Below are positions 47,375 through 61,215 of a stretch of DNA of 64,000 nt, piece by piece. Below the pieces are notes generated by a model that did not search any database, was not told where the DNA came from, and saw only the letters and a program-made list of their open reading frames with translations. The translations under genes and the position numbers were made by a program. Source of the stretch: Engraulis encrasicolus (lineage: Eukaryota > Chordata > Actinopteri > Clupeiformes > Engraulidae); the NCBI RefSeq assembly GCF_034702125.1, contig NC_085867.1:46907762-46971761 (forward strand), in the 5' to 3' direction. Position 1 is the first letter of the stretch; the number at the start of each line of letters is the position of its first letter.

Positions 47375-47858
47375 GCCTTGCCAATTGGTAACCTGATTTC
47401 CATCATCTGGCTGTGTTCAGCAACTACACGCGGGGCCTTCCCATTCCCAAATACCAGATGGCAGGAGTCAGGGTAAGCCAATTGGGGGGGGGGGGGGGGA
47501 TGGCTCTACAGTGGGCAGTGTTGCTGGGCCCAGGGCAAATTCGTAGTTTTGCCTATTGATAAAACTGGCCCTGGTTTAGTCGCAAAGTGGGGTTGCATAA
47601 GACAGTGCAAACGGGTATGGTATGATAACTGTCATTTGCAGAAGTGGACAAAAGCAATCAGGACTGGGCACAAAATGACTGCACTCAGGTGTTGTTCTTT
47701 GATCTTCACAGGCGATGCGAACACAGCCTTTGAATAAAGAAAAAGTCTGCTTTTTCCTGTGGTGTTACTACTGGGAGCTTTTTTTCTGTGAAAAAGTGAA
47801 TTTAAAAAAGTCCTAGTTGAAGCACACATTCTCATATGTACAGCATTTGTCTGTGCTA

Positions 47859-47990
47859 ATTAAGCAGGCTTGCGGAGCAAGGCCCTTGCAGAGCAAGGCC
47901 CGATTATAGTAATCTCTAAGTCCTGTTTAATTATTAAGCGGGCTTGCGGAGCAAGGCCCTTGCAGAGCAAGGCCCGATTATAGTAATCTA
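47859..47990. repeat. Tandem duplication, 74-bp unit
   Basis: ATTAAGC(A/G)GGCTTGCGG starts units at 47859 and 47933. Each unit also carries an internal near-repeat (GAGCAAGGCCC twice). Confidence 0.9.
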
Positions 47991-47997
47991 TGCAAAG

Positions 47998-48205
47998 TCT
48001 ATGCAAAATGCAAGTTTTACCTCCAAGCTAGCCGCCAGCTGGTCTCATAGGACTCAATGTTAACTGCTAGCATGGAGGTAAAATTTGCACTGCCATACTC
48101 AGAGAACGGTTGAAAGTACAGGAGAAAGGTAAAACTCAATTATTTAACTCAAGGGGAGGTGTAATATGAGGTTATTTCCAAAAATGGGACAGTATCACTT
48201 TAAAC
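47998..48205. repeat. Dispersed repeat (TTTACCTCCAAGCTAGC), copy 1
   Basis: It shares TTTACCTCCAAGCTAGC, GCCAGCTGGTCTCATAG, ACTCAATGTTAACTGCTAGC and GTATCACTTTAAA with 53901-54120. An inverted pair of TTTACCTCCA/TGGAGGTAAA can form a hairpin. Confidence 0.75.
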
Positions 48206-48518
48206 TAGGGATGCACCGATACCACTTTTTTGAAAACCGATACAAGTACGAGTACATTAATGTGTGTACTTGCCGATACCGAGTATCGATACCGATACCT
48301 TTTACCACCAACATACAATGAAAATAAATGCATGGCCTTGTTTTTTTCCCACCAGTGATGTTTTTTATTGTCCATTTCCATGTAGATTTAAATGTTGGTA
48401 AATGTATGAGGTGGCACTTTTTTCCATGCTGCTTTCAAGTCCACAGAACGTGACGAGAGTATAATGAGCAGTATCTGTGCCGATACCCGATACCAGTATC
48501 GGTATCGGTGCATCCCTA
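48206..48518. mobile_element. hAT MITE, second copy of the TAGGGATGCACCGATA family
   Basis: The ends TAGGGATGCACCGATA and TATCGGTGCATCCCTA are the same as at 10950-11305, and internal sequence matches closely. Flanks CTTTAAAC and CTTAAAAG agree at six of eight positions. Confidence 0.92.
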
Positions 48519-49484
48519 CTTAAAAGCTGTCTCAGCAACTTCAACACGGCCTTTGAAGTCAACAAGCTTCAGCTTGTAGTAAAAAACAAACAAGATTGTA
48601 GTCTTTAGAGGCAACAAGAATGGAGAGAATATTGGACTTATTGAAATATTGGACTACCTGAATATTGGTAGCTTTTTATTTCTTTCTTTAAATCATTATT
48701 AAGGTGTTGTGTTCATTACCAAAATTTGTCTTGTTCTTGTCTATCCACAACCTTTTCCAAGAATATTTTACCACCACGGTCAGTGTCATTTTGATCTATC
48801 TAATCATAGACATAATAAATGATTCTGATTTTGCTTTGCTCACTATGACAAAGTTGCAACAGCCGTGGAAATTGCATTGATACTTTCTGGCCTTATGGTC
48901 TTACATATCATTGTCATAGTCATATAGGTAGTCATATGCATACATTTCTCATTCAATGCATTCTCTTTATTTTCGTGGCTATTTGTACATTGTACAGTTG
49001 TACATTGTACTTGCACAATGTACATTGTACATTTTCGCAGAAAATCAAAACTGTGCATGAACACATGTAGAATTGTGTGCTCAACAAAAAAAAAACAATT
49101 CTAGCAGTTGTCCAACAGCGATATCTATCCATGTGACGTCAACACGGCACAACTGATGGCCCCACACGTTTGAACAACCTCATTATTTTCTATTTTCAAT
49201 AAAAAAAAACACCCAGTCAGTCACGTCAATCTTAAGTGAACACAAACTTAATCCAATAACTCATTAGAATTGTAAAACTAGAACTTAAAGACGTTTAAAA
49301 CTCGTTTTAGGCATTTGCCAAACCAATGCCGATTTTTTTTACAAAAACAAAGAGAATGAGACAGATAAGACAACAGACATCATCCCCGAGTGCTCTAACC
49401 AGCCTGCAACATGCTTGCAGGCCATCCCGGTCCTATTTTGGCTCGAAGGCAGGCGGCCTGCCTTTGTGTGCTGTGTATATTTAC
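48519..49484. other. AAK1 intron, nothing recognised
   Basis: A small TGTACATTGTAC palindromic cluster occurs near 48986-49031. No exon or element is seen. Confidence 0.4.
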
Positions 49485-49592
49485 CATCAGCAGGGGGCTC
49501 CAGCGAGCTGCCGAAGGGGTCGTTCAAGGACAACAGGTCGGGGAGCAGCAGGGATGATGTGTCCGGGGACTTGAGCCCCTCAATAAGCTTCT
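49485..49592 (-). CDS. aak1: AAK1 coding exon, [18 protein letters not shown] segment
   Basis: Acceptor gtgtccag and donor gtaaat bound 108 bp in phase 1-1, encoding [20 protein letters not shown] and [15 protein letters not shown]. From recall, human AAK1 reads [20 protein letters not shown] followed by a DPFGS motif, so identity is clear. LLPDLL resembles a clathrin-box-like leucine motif and DPF is an AP2 alpha-appendage ligand; both are known features of the AAK1 tail. A GA run (CT on the sense strand) lies about 70-110 nt upstream of the acceptor, and a GCCGCC/GCTGCTG-rich stretch lies between. Confidence 0.96.
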
Positions 49593-49662
49593 CTGGACAC
49601 AGGCCACAGCGGCGGCAGCAGCAGCATCAGCAGCAAGCAGGATAAGTGGAGATGGAGATGCA

Positions 49663-49700
49663 GAGAGAGAGAGAGAGAGAGGGGGGGGGGGGGGGGGGGC
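49663..49700. repeat. (GA)n followed by a G run of about 18
   Basis: Short purine microsatellite upstream (sense) of the 49592 AAK1 exon. Confidence 0.9.
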
Positions 49701-50416
49701 AAATGAAGACAAAAGGTGGGCAGCGAGATGCAGACAAACACAATCAGCGAAGTTAGTATCTCAGCATAAAACTTTAGGAAGTCAGTGGTGTGAAGCAGGG
49801 TGCAGACGTAGGCAGAAGGATGCCAGCGGTGAAGCTGAGCCAAAACACCTCAAGGTTACAAAAGTCTCCAGACACCTTCTGAAACTCTTCCAAGCCCCAA
49901 TAACAGCAGGCGGAGACGCAGCTGCTATGGCTGGGCCTTATGGATGGCTAACTGCCTTCAAAATCCCATATAATGGTCTTGCCAGCATTTTTCAACCCTG
50001 ACCTTTTGTTTCTGAGAATATTTTGAGACTTTTAGAGCAAGAGTATCTTTTTTGCCACTCATAAATGCATGCAAATTTATGAGTTTACAGTATGACAAAA
50101 TGGTTCTTGCCAATTGCAGTATCGATTACTCTCTACAGTATGCATCTCTTCCTGGTGCAGGCATGCATGCACGGACGCACGCAAGCACCTTGTAAAAAAT
50201 GGGCGTTCTGTGTAACCATCGCTTCCATCAGTTCATTGTACATCCCCAGAGTTGCTATCCTCAAGCAGCAGCAGAGAGAGCAATCATTGTGTGTGGTGTG
50301 AAATGTGTTGTGGAAAATGTATCGAGTGGATGCTGTGGCAGACTCCTCATGGATGCCACTCATACACCAGCTCTCTAGAGTGGGCATGAGAAGCACAATC
50401 AGTCCCTGGCCTTGGG

Positions 50417-50473
<57 letters not shown>

Positions 50474-50655
50474 GGGGGGGGGGAGGGGAGAGAGAGAGAG
50501 AAGCGGGGGGGGGGGGGGGGTGGCAGGGAGAGAGAGGGAGAGAGAGAGAAGGGAGAGGGGAAGGGAGAGAGAGAAGCGGGGGGGTGGCAGGGAGAGAGAG
50601 GGAGAGAGGAGAGAGAGAGAGAGAGAAGGGGGGTGGCAGGGAGAGAGAGAGAGGT

Positions 50656-50746
<91 letters not shown>
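50417..50746. repeat. Long GA/G-rich tract in an AAK1 intron
   Basis: GA blocks with three G runs and repeated GGGGTGGCAGGGAGAG units, about 330 bp. It lies about 0.8 kb upstream (sense) of the 49592 exon. Confidence 0.95.
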
Positions 50747-50749
<3 letters not shown>

Positions 50750-50861
50750 TGTGTGTGTATGTGTGTGTTTAATGTTCTAAATGAAATCTGTTGTAAAAAC
50801 ACTTTACACTTTAGGGACAAAACACATTCTAGCTTCTGAGGTGCTCTGTGTCTGTGTGCCT

Positions 50862-51045
50862 ATTGGCCAATGCTTTGTCGTCACTCCCTCAAAACCCTGT
50901 CCGCTTAGCATCCAAAGATTCAAAGCAAATCTCCTGCCTTGTGATTGGTCCGCCAGTTTTCATGGCCTGGGGATTGTCCGAGGAAAGACCCACTTGCAGG
51001 CATAAATCATTTTGCCCGCTGGTGGGTGGAGCTAGTTTACTAGGC
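50862..51045. mobile_element. hAT-like fragment related to 57205-57552
   Basis: It shares AAACCCTGTCCGCTT, GTGATTGGT, AGACCCACT and the terminal TTTACTAGGCTA/TTTACCAGGCTA with the complete element at 57205-57552. The left end is missing or unrecognised. Confidence 0.6.
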
Positions 51046-51645
51046 TAATATTACCGATAGTAGCTTTTGATATTTTGCCGGTTTCATAAATCAAGTAACA
51101 TTTTTTTACTTCTTTGGTACGTTTATATCTAATATTATATCATGTTTTGATATATCATGTTTTGAGTATGCATGAGTGAGTGAATGATGTACAGTAGTGT
51201 GAATGAAAGAGTATGCCCTCTACAGGCGAAGGCGGTTAAATACCAACGGGTATATAGGTGGACCATCCGGATGCCAGTAAGTGAGAGATGGGGTTTGGTG
51301 ATGCACATAGTATACCATCTTAGACCGTGGCAAAGACGGGAAGCACATGGACATTGCTATTGGAATCTTACTTCACTTGAACCCTTGAATAGCCTAGTTT
51401 AAGTTTCTTTATTTTGCTTCATTGATAAATATATTTATTAATAACACAAAAGAAATCGGTCATCTTCATTGTTGCCTCTTTTTGCCTGTACTTTATTTTA
51501 TTGTGGTGACCAGTAATTTGTCTCAACTGAAGAAGATGCACATATTTTTTTATTAGCATACGTCTTACACATGTTCAGGGAGTCATGTTTGATCTATGCC
51601 AAGGCATGATTTTCTTCTGTAGGCTATTGCGCTGTACCATTATGC
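51046..51645. other. AAK1 intron, nothing recognised
   Basis: No exon or element end is seen. Confidence 0.35.
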
Positions 51646-51649
51646 TGGT

Positions 51650-51755
51650 TTGCTTCCGGCCAGAGGTCATTTCACAATCTTTGATCTGTCTCTTCCCACT
51701 CATTTCCTGTCTCTCTCACTGTCTTATCTAAATAATAAAATGTACTTTTTTTTTT
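51650..51755 (+). mobile_element. SINE 3' fragment
   Basis: CACTCATTTCCTGTCTCTC, TCACTGTC and ..AATAATAAA followed by a T-run resemble the tail of the tRNA-derived SINE at 54720-54842 (opposite strand). The tRNA-like head is missing. Confidence 0.5.
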
Positions 51756-51812
51756 TAAAGAGGTTTGCAGGAAGACATAAAAATAAGAAAAAATAAATGC
51801 ATGTACACTGTA

Positions 51813-53900
51813 CAGCTCCAGGCTTTTTAATTAGGATATCATGAAAAAGATTTATTTCCATAATTCCATCAATAATGTTAAACTGTCATGGATTGTAGAT
51901 TCATGGCCCAGTTTTCTAACTATTCCATTCATTAAATGAAACTCACCAGTTTAATTCTAACTCAACAGATATAAAACCCTATTCATTTTCAATGGGGTTT
52001 CATTTCTGGTGATTTACAAAGCGGATTCCAAAAAAGTTGGGACACTTGGTATTTTGTGAATAAAATCAAAATGCTGGCATTTTCAAAACATTCAATCCAT
52101 GCATAAGATGCACAATGGCACAAGGTCAACATAGGAACAGTTAAAATGAGGCAAAAGCATTGTTTTGAGGGAAATATGTGGTCATTTAAAATTCGACCCA
52201 TGCAACAAATCTCAAAAAAGTTGGGACAGGACCAAAAAATGTTGTAATAGTTGGATAATTTTAAAAATAACACAAGGAGGAATATTTTGAAAGGAACTAT
52301 ATTGACTGCCAACATGAATGCACAAATAAAATACCATCACAGAGAGGCTGTGGCACTCAGTAGCGAAGATAATGAGGGACTAATTACTGATCTATTACAC
52401 AGAAAGACTGAATTATCAAAATTGCAGGTATATAAGGCTTATTTCTGTAATGTAGAGTGCTGTGAAATCATTGCACGAGTTATGAGATCATGACAAACCC
52501 ATCGGCAATAAGCAAACTATGACACTCCAACAATGACAGCTGTTGAAAAAATGACCATAAACACAACACTTGATTAAGGCACATGATGCAGACATTAAAC
52601 AGTGTTGCAAGTGACAAAGCTCATTCTAGGTGGACCTAGGAGACACATGAAACTGTCATCTGATTACAGAATGGAAAACATTTCATTCTTTTTTTAAATC
52701 ATGGAGTCATGCACCCTCCAGGTTATGAGTAAAATTAATATTTCAGCTTGATTTAGTTGTCAGTCTGAAAGACAGCATATATGATGGTAAAGGGGTGCAT
52801 AGATGCCTTGGTTATGGTCTTCTTACTCATGTAGAGCATTAAAATGAGGGCTGAATTATATATTCAGACCATAAACAGCATACATAGCTACCAAGGCAAT
52901 ATATTGTGGAGCACAGCCTTTAGATATTGCCCCATAATGATGGCAAATTTCAATCTCTTCTATGTTCCAACAGTGTGGTTCCATCATAAAAGTATACAGG
53001 TGACAAAATTGTTTTCTTGCAGTCAGGATATACCACATATTAAGCATAACAAGAAGGTAAACAAGTCAAAGAACACACCTATCAGTTGAGCTGCTGAAAT
53101 CATGTCTCGCACATCAAAATATCTAATTTTTTTTTATAAAATCATCCCATCGGTCAAAGTATTTAAATGTTAAGTCTCCTCCCTTGTGTTGTGTTTAGTC
53201 TTATCCAACATAAAAAGCATTTTACTGGCCCTGTCCCAACTTTTTTGGAATTTGTTGCGAGGGTGAAATTTTAAATGATCACATAATTACCCCAAAACAA
53301 TCATTCTGCTTGGCTTTAACAACTGATATGTTGTCTGTACACAATGCTCTACCTTATTAACATATTGAATGTTTTGAAAATGCCAGCATTTTGATTTTAT
53401 TCACAAAATACCAAGTGTCCCAACTTTTTTGGAATCCGCTTTGTAGAATTAAACTGGTGAGTTAGCGCCAAAACGTGGCATGGAAATCTACAGGGTATAT
53501 TGAAGAGTGAAGTGTGGGACACCAGGTCAACAAACAAGAACAGCTGACAGCAAAGCATCAAGGATATCTGGGATTCCATAACTCCCATGCACTGCTTCTG
53601 CCATTGACTTCAATGTTAAACGCATCATGGCCGTTATTAAGACAGAGAGAGTCCTAGCCAAGTATTGAACATTGCATGTTATGTAGAAAGTACCAAATTT
53701 CAACTGATTTAATGTGACCCGAATTTTGATGAAGAAAAGTTTGATTTTATTACAATATTCTAATGATGCGAATTCCCCAATTCATGGGTTTTTTGAGCTA
53801 GATGACCAAAATATGTAAAAATAAAGAATTGAATGATTGGAATAGTTAAAAAACCCTGGGCCACGAACCTATAATCCATGACAGTTTAACATTATTGATG
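51813..53900. mobile_element. Tc1/mariner-like fold-back element, copy C, interrupted and truncated
   Basis: The left end CAGCTCCAGG is preceded by TA (51811-51812), and the arms match copies A and B. The centre is interrupted at 52017-53443 by another element. The right arm resumes at 53446 and is lost after 53900, where a different repeat begins. Part of the left arm (AATTG... to CCATGCCACG, present in copies A and B) is also deleted near 51938. Confidence 0.88.
52017..53443. mobile_element. Nested TA-flanked element, 1427 bp
   Basis: CAAAGCGGATTCCAAAAAAG and its inverse (CTTTTTTGGAATCCGCTTTG) bound the element. The inverted ends run about 75 bp, through TTGTGAATAAAATCAAAATG. TA lies on both sides (52015-52016 and 53444-53445). 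The uninterrupted fold-back copies read ATTTAGAATT at this site, so the insertion duplicated a TA, as Tc1/mariner elements do. No long ORF remains. Confidence 0.92.
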
Positions 53901-54120
53901 ATGGCAGTACAGATTTTACCTCCAAGCTAGCAGTTAACATTGAGTCCTATGAGACCAGCTAGCCGCCAGCTGGTCTCATAGAACTCAATGTTAACTGCTA
54001 GCTTGGAGGTAAACTTTGTACTGCTGTACTGAGAGAACGGCAGGAAGTACAGGAGTCATTTAACTCAAGGAGAGGTATAAAATAAGCCTATTTACAAAAT
54101 GGGACGGTATCACTTTAAAA
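53901..54120. repeat. Dispersed repeat (TTTACCTCCAAGCTAGC), copy 2
   Basis: It is related to 47998-48205 but has an extra inverted segment, so CCTCCAAGCTAGCAGTTAAC pairs with GTTAACTGCTAGCTTGGAGG across about 110 bp. Confidence 0.75.
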
Positions 54121-54382
54121 ACCACGGACAGATCCTTCAATGTCTATTAAGGCCTTGAAACATATCTCCAGACACTTAATTTCACACATGACTATCTAGA
54201 GATGACAGCGTCAAGGTTTCCGTCTCAACTGATAATATGGAGCTTTGCTAACTAATCGTGTGAAATACTACTACAATACATGCACAGCTATGTGTATTTC
54301 CCAGAGTGCCAAGCACAACATGCATCCACAGACACATTGGGAAAGGATTTCCTACTACTGCAGTTTCAGCTGAGATGTCTTA

Positions 54383-54648
54383 GGGCTTCCGCACACCGGC
54401 TCAGACAAAGTGCTGAGCACTGCTTAGCTAAAATTCGATTCCATTGTTTTCAATAGAACCAGGCACACTGGCGCCGATGTCCGCGGACATTCGCCGATGT
54501 CGGATAGCAATTAGAGACAAGTTCTATTTTGTCGGCGCCGCCCATTGACTATCAATGCAATGTTCGTGTGAAATTGGGTTTGGGGGTCCAAATTTTGTCG
54601 GAAGCAAAAGTGCGCCGCAGTGCTGTCGGAGCCGGTGTGCGGAAGCCC
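54383..54648. mobile_element. Harbinger-like MITE (GGGCTTCCGCACACCGG ends)
   Basis: Inverted ends GGGCTTCCGCACACCGGCTC and GAGCCGGTGTGCGGAAGCCC are flanked by TTA on both sides (54380-54382 and 54649-54651). Confidence 0.85.
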
Positions 54649-54719
54649 TTACTTCAATTACCAAGATGCTCATTAAACAGTCGGATAGAAACCCCCTTAT
54701 ACATCCGATGACTGTCTTC

Positions 54720-54842
54720 TTTTTTTTTTAAATTAGTTTATTCATGACAGGACAGTGAGAGATTTTGACAGGAAATGTATGGGGGAGAGAGATGGGGAAG
54801 CTTTGGCAAAGGACCCGGGCAGGAATCGAACCCGGGCCCGAC
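54720..54842 (-). mobile_element. tRNA-derived SINE, 5'-truncated
   Basis: On the minus strand the sequence begins CGGGCCCGGGTTCGATTCC, a classical Pol III B-box (GGTTCGATTCC). It continues through CATTTCCTGTC and CTCTCACTGTCCTGTC and ends in an A-rich tail (T run at 54721-54730 on plus). The A-box part is missing. Confidence 0.72.
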
Positions 54843-55000
54843 ACTGAAGAAGGTTAACCCCGAAACGTCTGACGGACAATAAACCACAAAAACTTGGAGT
54901 GCTGTCCTGTTATTATATGCATAACATTCCAATCCTTTGAGTCTACCCCCCACTCACCCTGTACCTTTGGTTGCTCGACAGAATAACACATGTAACGTAC
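54843..55000. other. AAK1 intron near the 55.0-kb exon
   Basis: It carries the CTGAAGAAGG..GAAACGTC type repeat string (54845-54875) seen in other forms at 19460 and 25890. No exon besides the neighbour. Confidence 0.4.
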
Positions 55001-55063
55001 CTTGCACAGGGACACTCAGGAGGGAAGCAGAGACATCCAGACCCAGGATATCAGTAGGTCTCT
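55001..55063 (-). CDS. aak1: AAK1 coding exon, short 21-codon segment
   Basis: Acceptor ttctcagcag and donor gtacgt bound 63 bp in phase 1-1, encoding RPTDILGLDVSASLLSVPVQ. Both junction codons with its neighbours give GAG (Glu). I do not recall an exact human counterpart, so identity rests on consistent splice phase, strand, position between two AAK1-like exons and the D..LL pattern. As a symmetric 63-bp exon it could be skipped without breaking the frame. About 700 nt of polypyrimidine (sense) precede it. Confidence 0.72.
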
Positions 55064-55073
55064 CTGCTGAGAA

Positions 55074-55766
55074 GGACAGAAGAGGAGAGGAGAGGAGAGG
55101 CGTGGAGAGGAAGAAGAGAAGAGGAGAAGAGAAGAGAGGAGAGGAGAGGAGAGAGGAGGGGAGAGGAGAGGAGAGAGGAGAGGAGAGGGAGAGATGGGGA
55201 GAGGAGAGGGGAGGGGAGGAGAGGGGAGGGGAGGAGAGGAGAGGAGAGGAGAGGAGAGGAGAGGAGAGGAGAGGAGAGGAGAGGAGAGGAGAGGAGAGGA
55301 GAGGAGAGGAGAGGAGAGGCGAGGAGAGGAGAGGCGAGGAGTGGCGAGGAGAGGAGAGGAGAGGAAGAGAAAGAGATGGGGAGAGGAGAGGAGTGGAGTG
55401 GAGTGGCGTGGCGTGGTGAGGAGAGGAGAGGAGAGGCGAGGAGAGAAGAGGAGAGGAGAGGAGTGGAGTGCAGTGGAGAGGAGATGAGAGGAGGAGATGT
55501 GGAGAGGAGAGAAATCGAGGGGAGAGGTAAGGAGAGGAATACAAATGGGTGGAGAAGAATTAACAAGGGAGAAGAGAAGAGAAGAGAAGAGAAGAGAAGA
55601 GAAGAGAAGAGAAGAGAAGAGAAGAGAAGAGAAGAGAAGAGAAGAGAAGAGAAGAGAAGAGAAGAGAAGAGAAGAGAAGAGAAGAGAAGAGCAAAACAGG
55701 AGAACAGGAGAACAGGAGAACAGGAGAACAGGAGAACAGGAGAACAGGAGGCAAGAACAAGAGAGA
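55074..55766. repeat. Long purine tract (GAGGA, GAAGA and AACAGGAG units) upstream of an AAK1 acceptor
   Basis: Pentamer GGAGA arrays at about 55090-55490, GAAGA arrays at 55570-55690, then AACAGGAG units to 55750. On the AAK1 sense strand this is about 690 nt of CTCCT/TCTTC polypyrimidine. Proteins read from it are artefacts. Confidence 0.95.
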
Positions 55767-55874
55767 ACAGGGGACGAGCAGGGCATGAATAAGTGAATAG
55801 AAAGAAAGAGTGGATGCAGAGGAGAAAGATATAGAGATCATTACCCTTTCATACAACTTCAACAGAAAAGCAGC

Positions 55875-56811
<937 letters not shown>

Positions 56812-57109
56812 TAGGGGTGTAAATCACAGCCTTCATGACGATACGATACGGTATTGATTTCTTAAATCAGGGATTCGATTTTTTTCGATACTTAAGAATT
56901 CCCCACGATACGATGCGATTCGGTTCGATTCGATTTTTTCCAATACTTTTCCACTACTATTGTGTTATGGAGCTAGGGCATTGCACAGGGGCCAGCGATT
57001 CGATTCTTTTCGATTCTTAAGAATGCCCCCGTGATACGATGCGATTTGATTAAATCGCTGGCCGATACTTCCGATACATCGATACTTTTCGATTTTATTT
57101 ACATCCCTG
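56812..57109. mobile_element. hAT MITE with TSD GTTGAGAC
   Basis: Begins TAGGGGTGTAAATCAC and ends TTTACATCCCTG; GTTGAGAC flanks both sides (56804-56811 and 57110-57117). The interior has TTCGATTCTTTTCGAT-type repeats. Confidence 0.92.
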
Positions 57110-57204
57110 GTTGAGACAAAACCCAAATTCGTCAAATAATGGAGACAGCGGCAAATTGCAGAACACTCAGAAAGGGGGATTAAATGATTAAATCCACTAA
57201 ATAG

Positions 57205-57552
57205 TTAGCCTGATAAACCAGCCTGAATGTGAGACCAGAGTTATTTAGTCTGGCTCAGATGAACGATACCTCCGAAGATTGTTGATGAGAACAACCTGTT
57301 GCTTTTTCAAACCGTGCCGGCACTTTGACCAATCGGTGATCTTTGCCGTTGATGTGCTTTCCAACGGTGTTGCGAGGTTCGTCGCCCCCCCCTAAAACCC
57401 TGTCCGCTTTGATTCAAAACAAATCGCTGCGTTGTGATTGGTTTTGCCTGACTCAGGGCACAGCGTTCAAAACGTTCTCAGATTCGAGGCCAGACCCACT
57501 CGCTAGCTGAAAAACTTCGGCGACCAGCGGGTGGCGCTGGTTTACCAGGCTA
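57205..57552. mobile_element. hAT-like MITE with TSD CTAAATAG
   Basis: TTAGCCTGATAAACCAGC at the left and GCTGGTTTACCAGGCTA at the right are inverted ends. CTAAATAG lies on both sides (57197-57204 and 57553-57560). A fragment of the same family is at 50862-51045. Confidence 0.9.
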
Positions 57553-57560
57553 CTAAATAG

Positions 57561-59217
<1,657 letters not shown>

Positions 59218-59334
59218 TCTCTGTGTCTCTCTGTCTGTGTGTATGTGTGTGGGCGGCTGCGTGCGTGTTTCGGAGTGTCCTGAGTGTCTGCCTGCGTACG
59301 TTTGACGTAATCAAGCAGTTTGCAATGGACCCAC

Positions 59335-59439
59335 CGGGTGCCGCGGAGCTGGAGCTGGAGCTGGTCTCAGCAGAGAGCGCCGAGATGCCCGGCAGCAGGT
59401 CCCCAGTGCAGCCGTCACTCACCGCATCAGGGGGCTTCT
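59335..59439 (-). CDS. aak1: AAK1 coding exon, DLLPGISAL segment
   Basis: Acceptor atcctgtag and donor gtgggt bound 105 bp in phase 1-1, encoding KPPDAVSDGCTGDLLPGISA, then LSAET, a Ser run and AAP. An internal GTGAGT at 59423-59418 could act as an alternative donor, but using it would leave a 16-nt exon. Identity rests on strand, phase, order and the DLLPG pattern shared with the other AAK1 tail exons. More 5' AAK1 exons, including the kinase domain, would lie beyond 64 kb. Confidence 0.75.
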
Positions 59440-59445
59440 CTACAG

Positions 59446-59551
59446 GATGCAGAGAGGAGAGGAGAGGAGAGGAGAGGAGAGGAGATGATGAGCCACAGAG
59501 AAGGGGAGGATACAGAGAAACAGCGGTGAAGAGGGAGTGAGAGAGAGAGAA

Positions 59552-59583
<32 letters not shown>

Positions 59584-59660
59584 GGAGGGTGCACAAGGGA
59601 GCCATGCAAGTGGGGAAAGATAGAGACAGACGGGGGGAGAGGAAGAAATGAAGAGAAATA

Positions 59661-59752
<92 letters not shown>

Positions 59753-59811
59753 AAGAGAGCAATACTCAGACACACAGTGAAGAGGGAATCAGAATTAGAG
59801 AAGGAAGCCAC

Positions 59812-59901
<90 letters not shown>

Positions 59902-59926
59902 AGAGAGCGAGAGAGCGAGTAAAAGA
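59446..59926. repeat. GA/GGAGA-rich tracts upstream of an AAK1 acceptor
   Basis: GGAGA units at 59451-59484, then GA blocks at about 59538-59586, 59666-59752 and 59814-59900, separated by short unique pieces. On the AAK1 sense strand this is a nearly continuous polypyrimidine region of about 480 nt. Confidence 0.93.
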
Positions 59927-59944
59927 TCGAGACACATGGGGAAG

Positions 59945-60115
59945 GATTAAGCCATTTTGTCCTAAGCCCTTTTTGAGAAAGGGTGCCCTCTTCCTATTAA
60001 ATCCCAAATATCTCAGCCTCCGAAGCACATACAAACATGAAATGGATTACATTTAAAAGCCAAGAAACTCCCCTTGCATTGTAATGTGTTCATTCAGTTC
60101 TAACATACCCACATA
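59945..60115. mobile_element. Fragment of the 9669-9972 family, split by a fold-back element
   Basis: AAATATCTCAGCCTCCGAAG and GTAATGTGTTCATTCAGTTC match the family. The match resumes weakly after 61216 (AAATCTCAGAATCCTGA against AAATCTCATGACACTGA), so the fold-back element inserted into this older element. Confidence 0.55.
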
Positions 60116-61215
60116 CAGCTCCAGGCCTTTTTATTAGAATACCATGAAAAAGGTGATTTATTTCCATAATTCCATCAATAATGTTTAACTGTCATGGATT
60201 GTAGATTCATGGCCCAGTTTTTTAACTATTCCAATCATTAAATTGTTTATTTTTACACATTTTGGTCTTCCAGCTCAAAAAAAACATGAATTGGGGAATT
60301 CACATCATTAGAATATTGTAATAAAATCACAATTTTCTTCATCAAAATTTGTTTCACATCATTGCACATCAAATCAGTTGAACTTTGGTACTTTCTACAC
60401 AACATGCAATGTTCAATACTTGGTTAGGACTCTCTCTGTCTTCATATTATTAATAATAACGGCCATGATGCGTTTAACATTGAAGTCAATGGCAGAAACA
60501 GTGCATGGGAGTAATGGAAGGCCAGATATCCTTGATGCTTTGCCGTCAGCTGTTTTTGTATAGCTGACCTGGTGTCCCACACTTCCCTCTTCAATATACC
60601 CGAAGATTTCCATGCCACGTTTTGGTGTTAACTCACCAGTTTAATTCTAACTCAACAGAAATTAAACCCCATTCATTTTCAATGGGGATTCATTTCTGGT
60701 TATTTAGAATTAAACTGGTGAGTTAGCGCCAAAACGTGGCATGGAAATCTACAGGGTATATTGAAGAGTGAAGTGTGGGGTACCAGGTCAACAAACAAAA
60801 ACAGCTGACAGCAAAGCATCAAGGATATCTGGGCTTCCATAACTGCCATGCACTGTTTTTCCATTGACTTCAATGTTAAACGCATCATGGCCATTATGAA
60901 GACAGAGAATGTCCTAACCAAGTATTGACCATTGCATGTTATGTAGAAAGTACCAAATTTCAACTGATATAATGTGACCCGAATTTTGATGAAGAAAAAT
61001 GTGATTTTATAACAATATTCTAATAATGCGAATTCCCCAATTCATGGGTTTTTTGAGCTGGAAGGCCAACGTATATAAAAAGAAAAAAAATAATGATTGG
61101 AATAGTTAAAAAACTGGGCCATGAATCTACAATCCATCACAGTTTAACATTATTGATGGAATTATGGAAATAAATCAACTTTTTCATGGTATTCTAATAA
61201 AAAGGCCTGGAGCTG
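60116..61215. mobile_element. Tc1/mariner-like fold-back element, copy B
   Basis: CAGCTCCAGGCCTTTTTATT and its inverse at the ends, each flanked by TA (60114-60115 and 61216-61217). The halves pair along almost their whole length around the centre near 60670. It is close to copy A (27320-28422) base for base. No transposase. Confidence 0.92.

Noticed and set aside
54780..54842. A functional tRNA gene
   Set aside because: Only a B-box-like segment is present, with no A-box or cloverleaf. The SINE body and A tail explain it.
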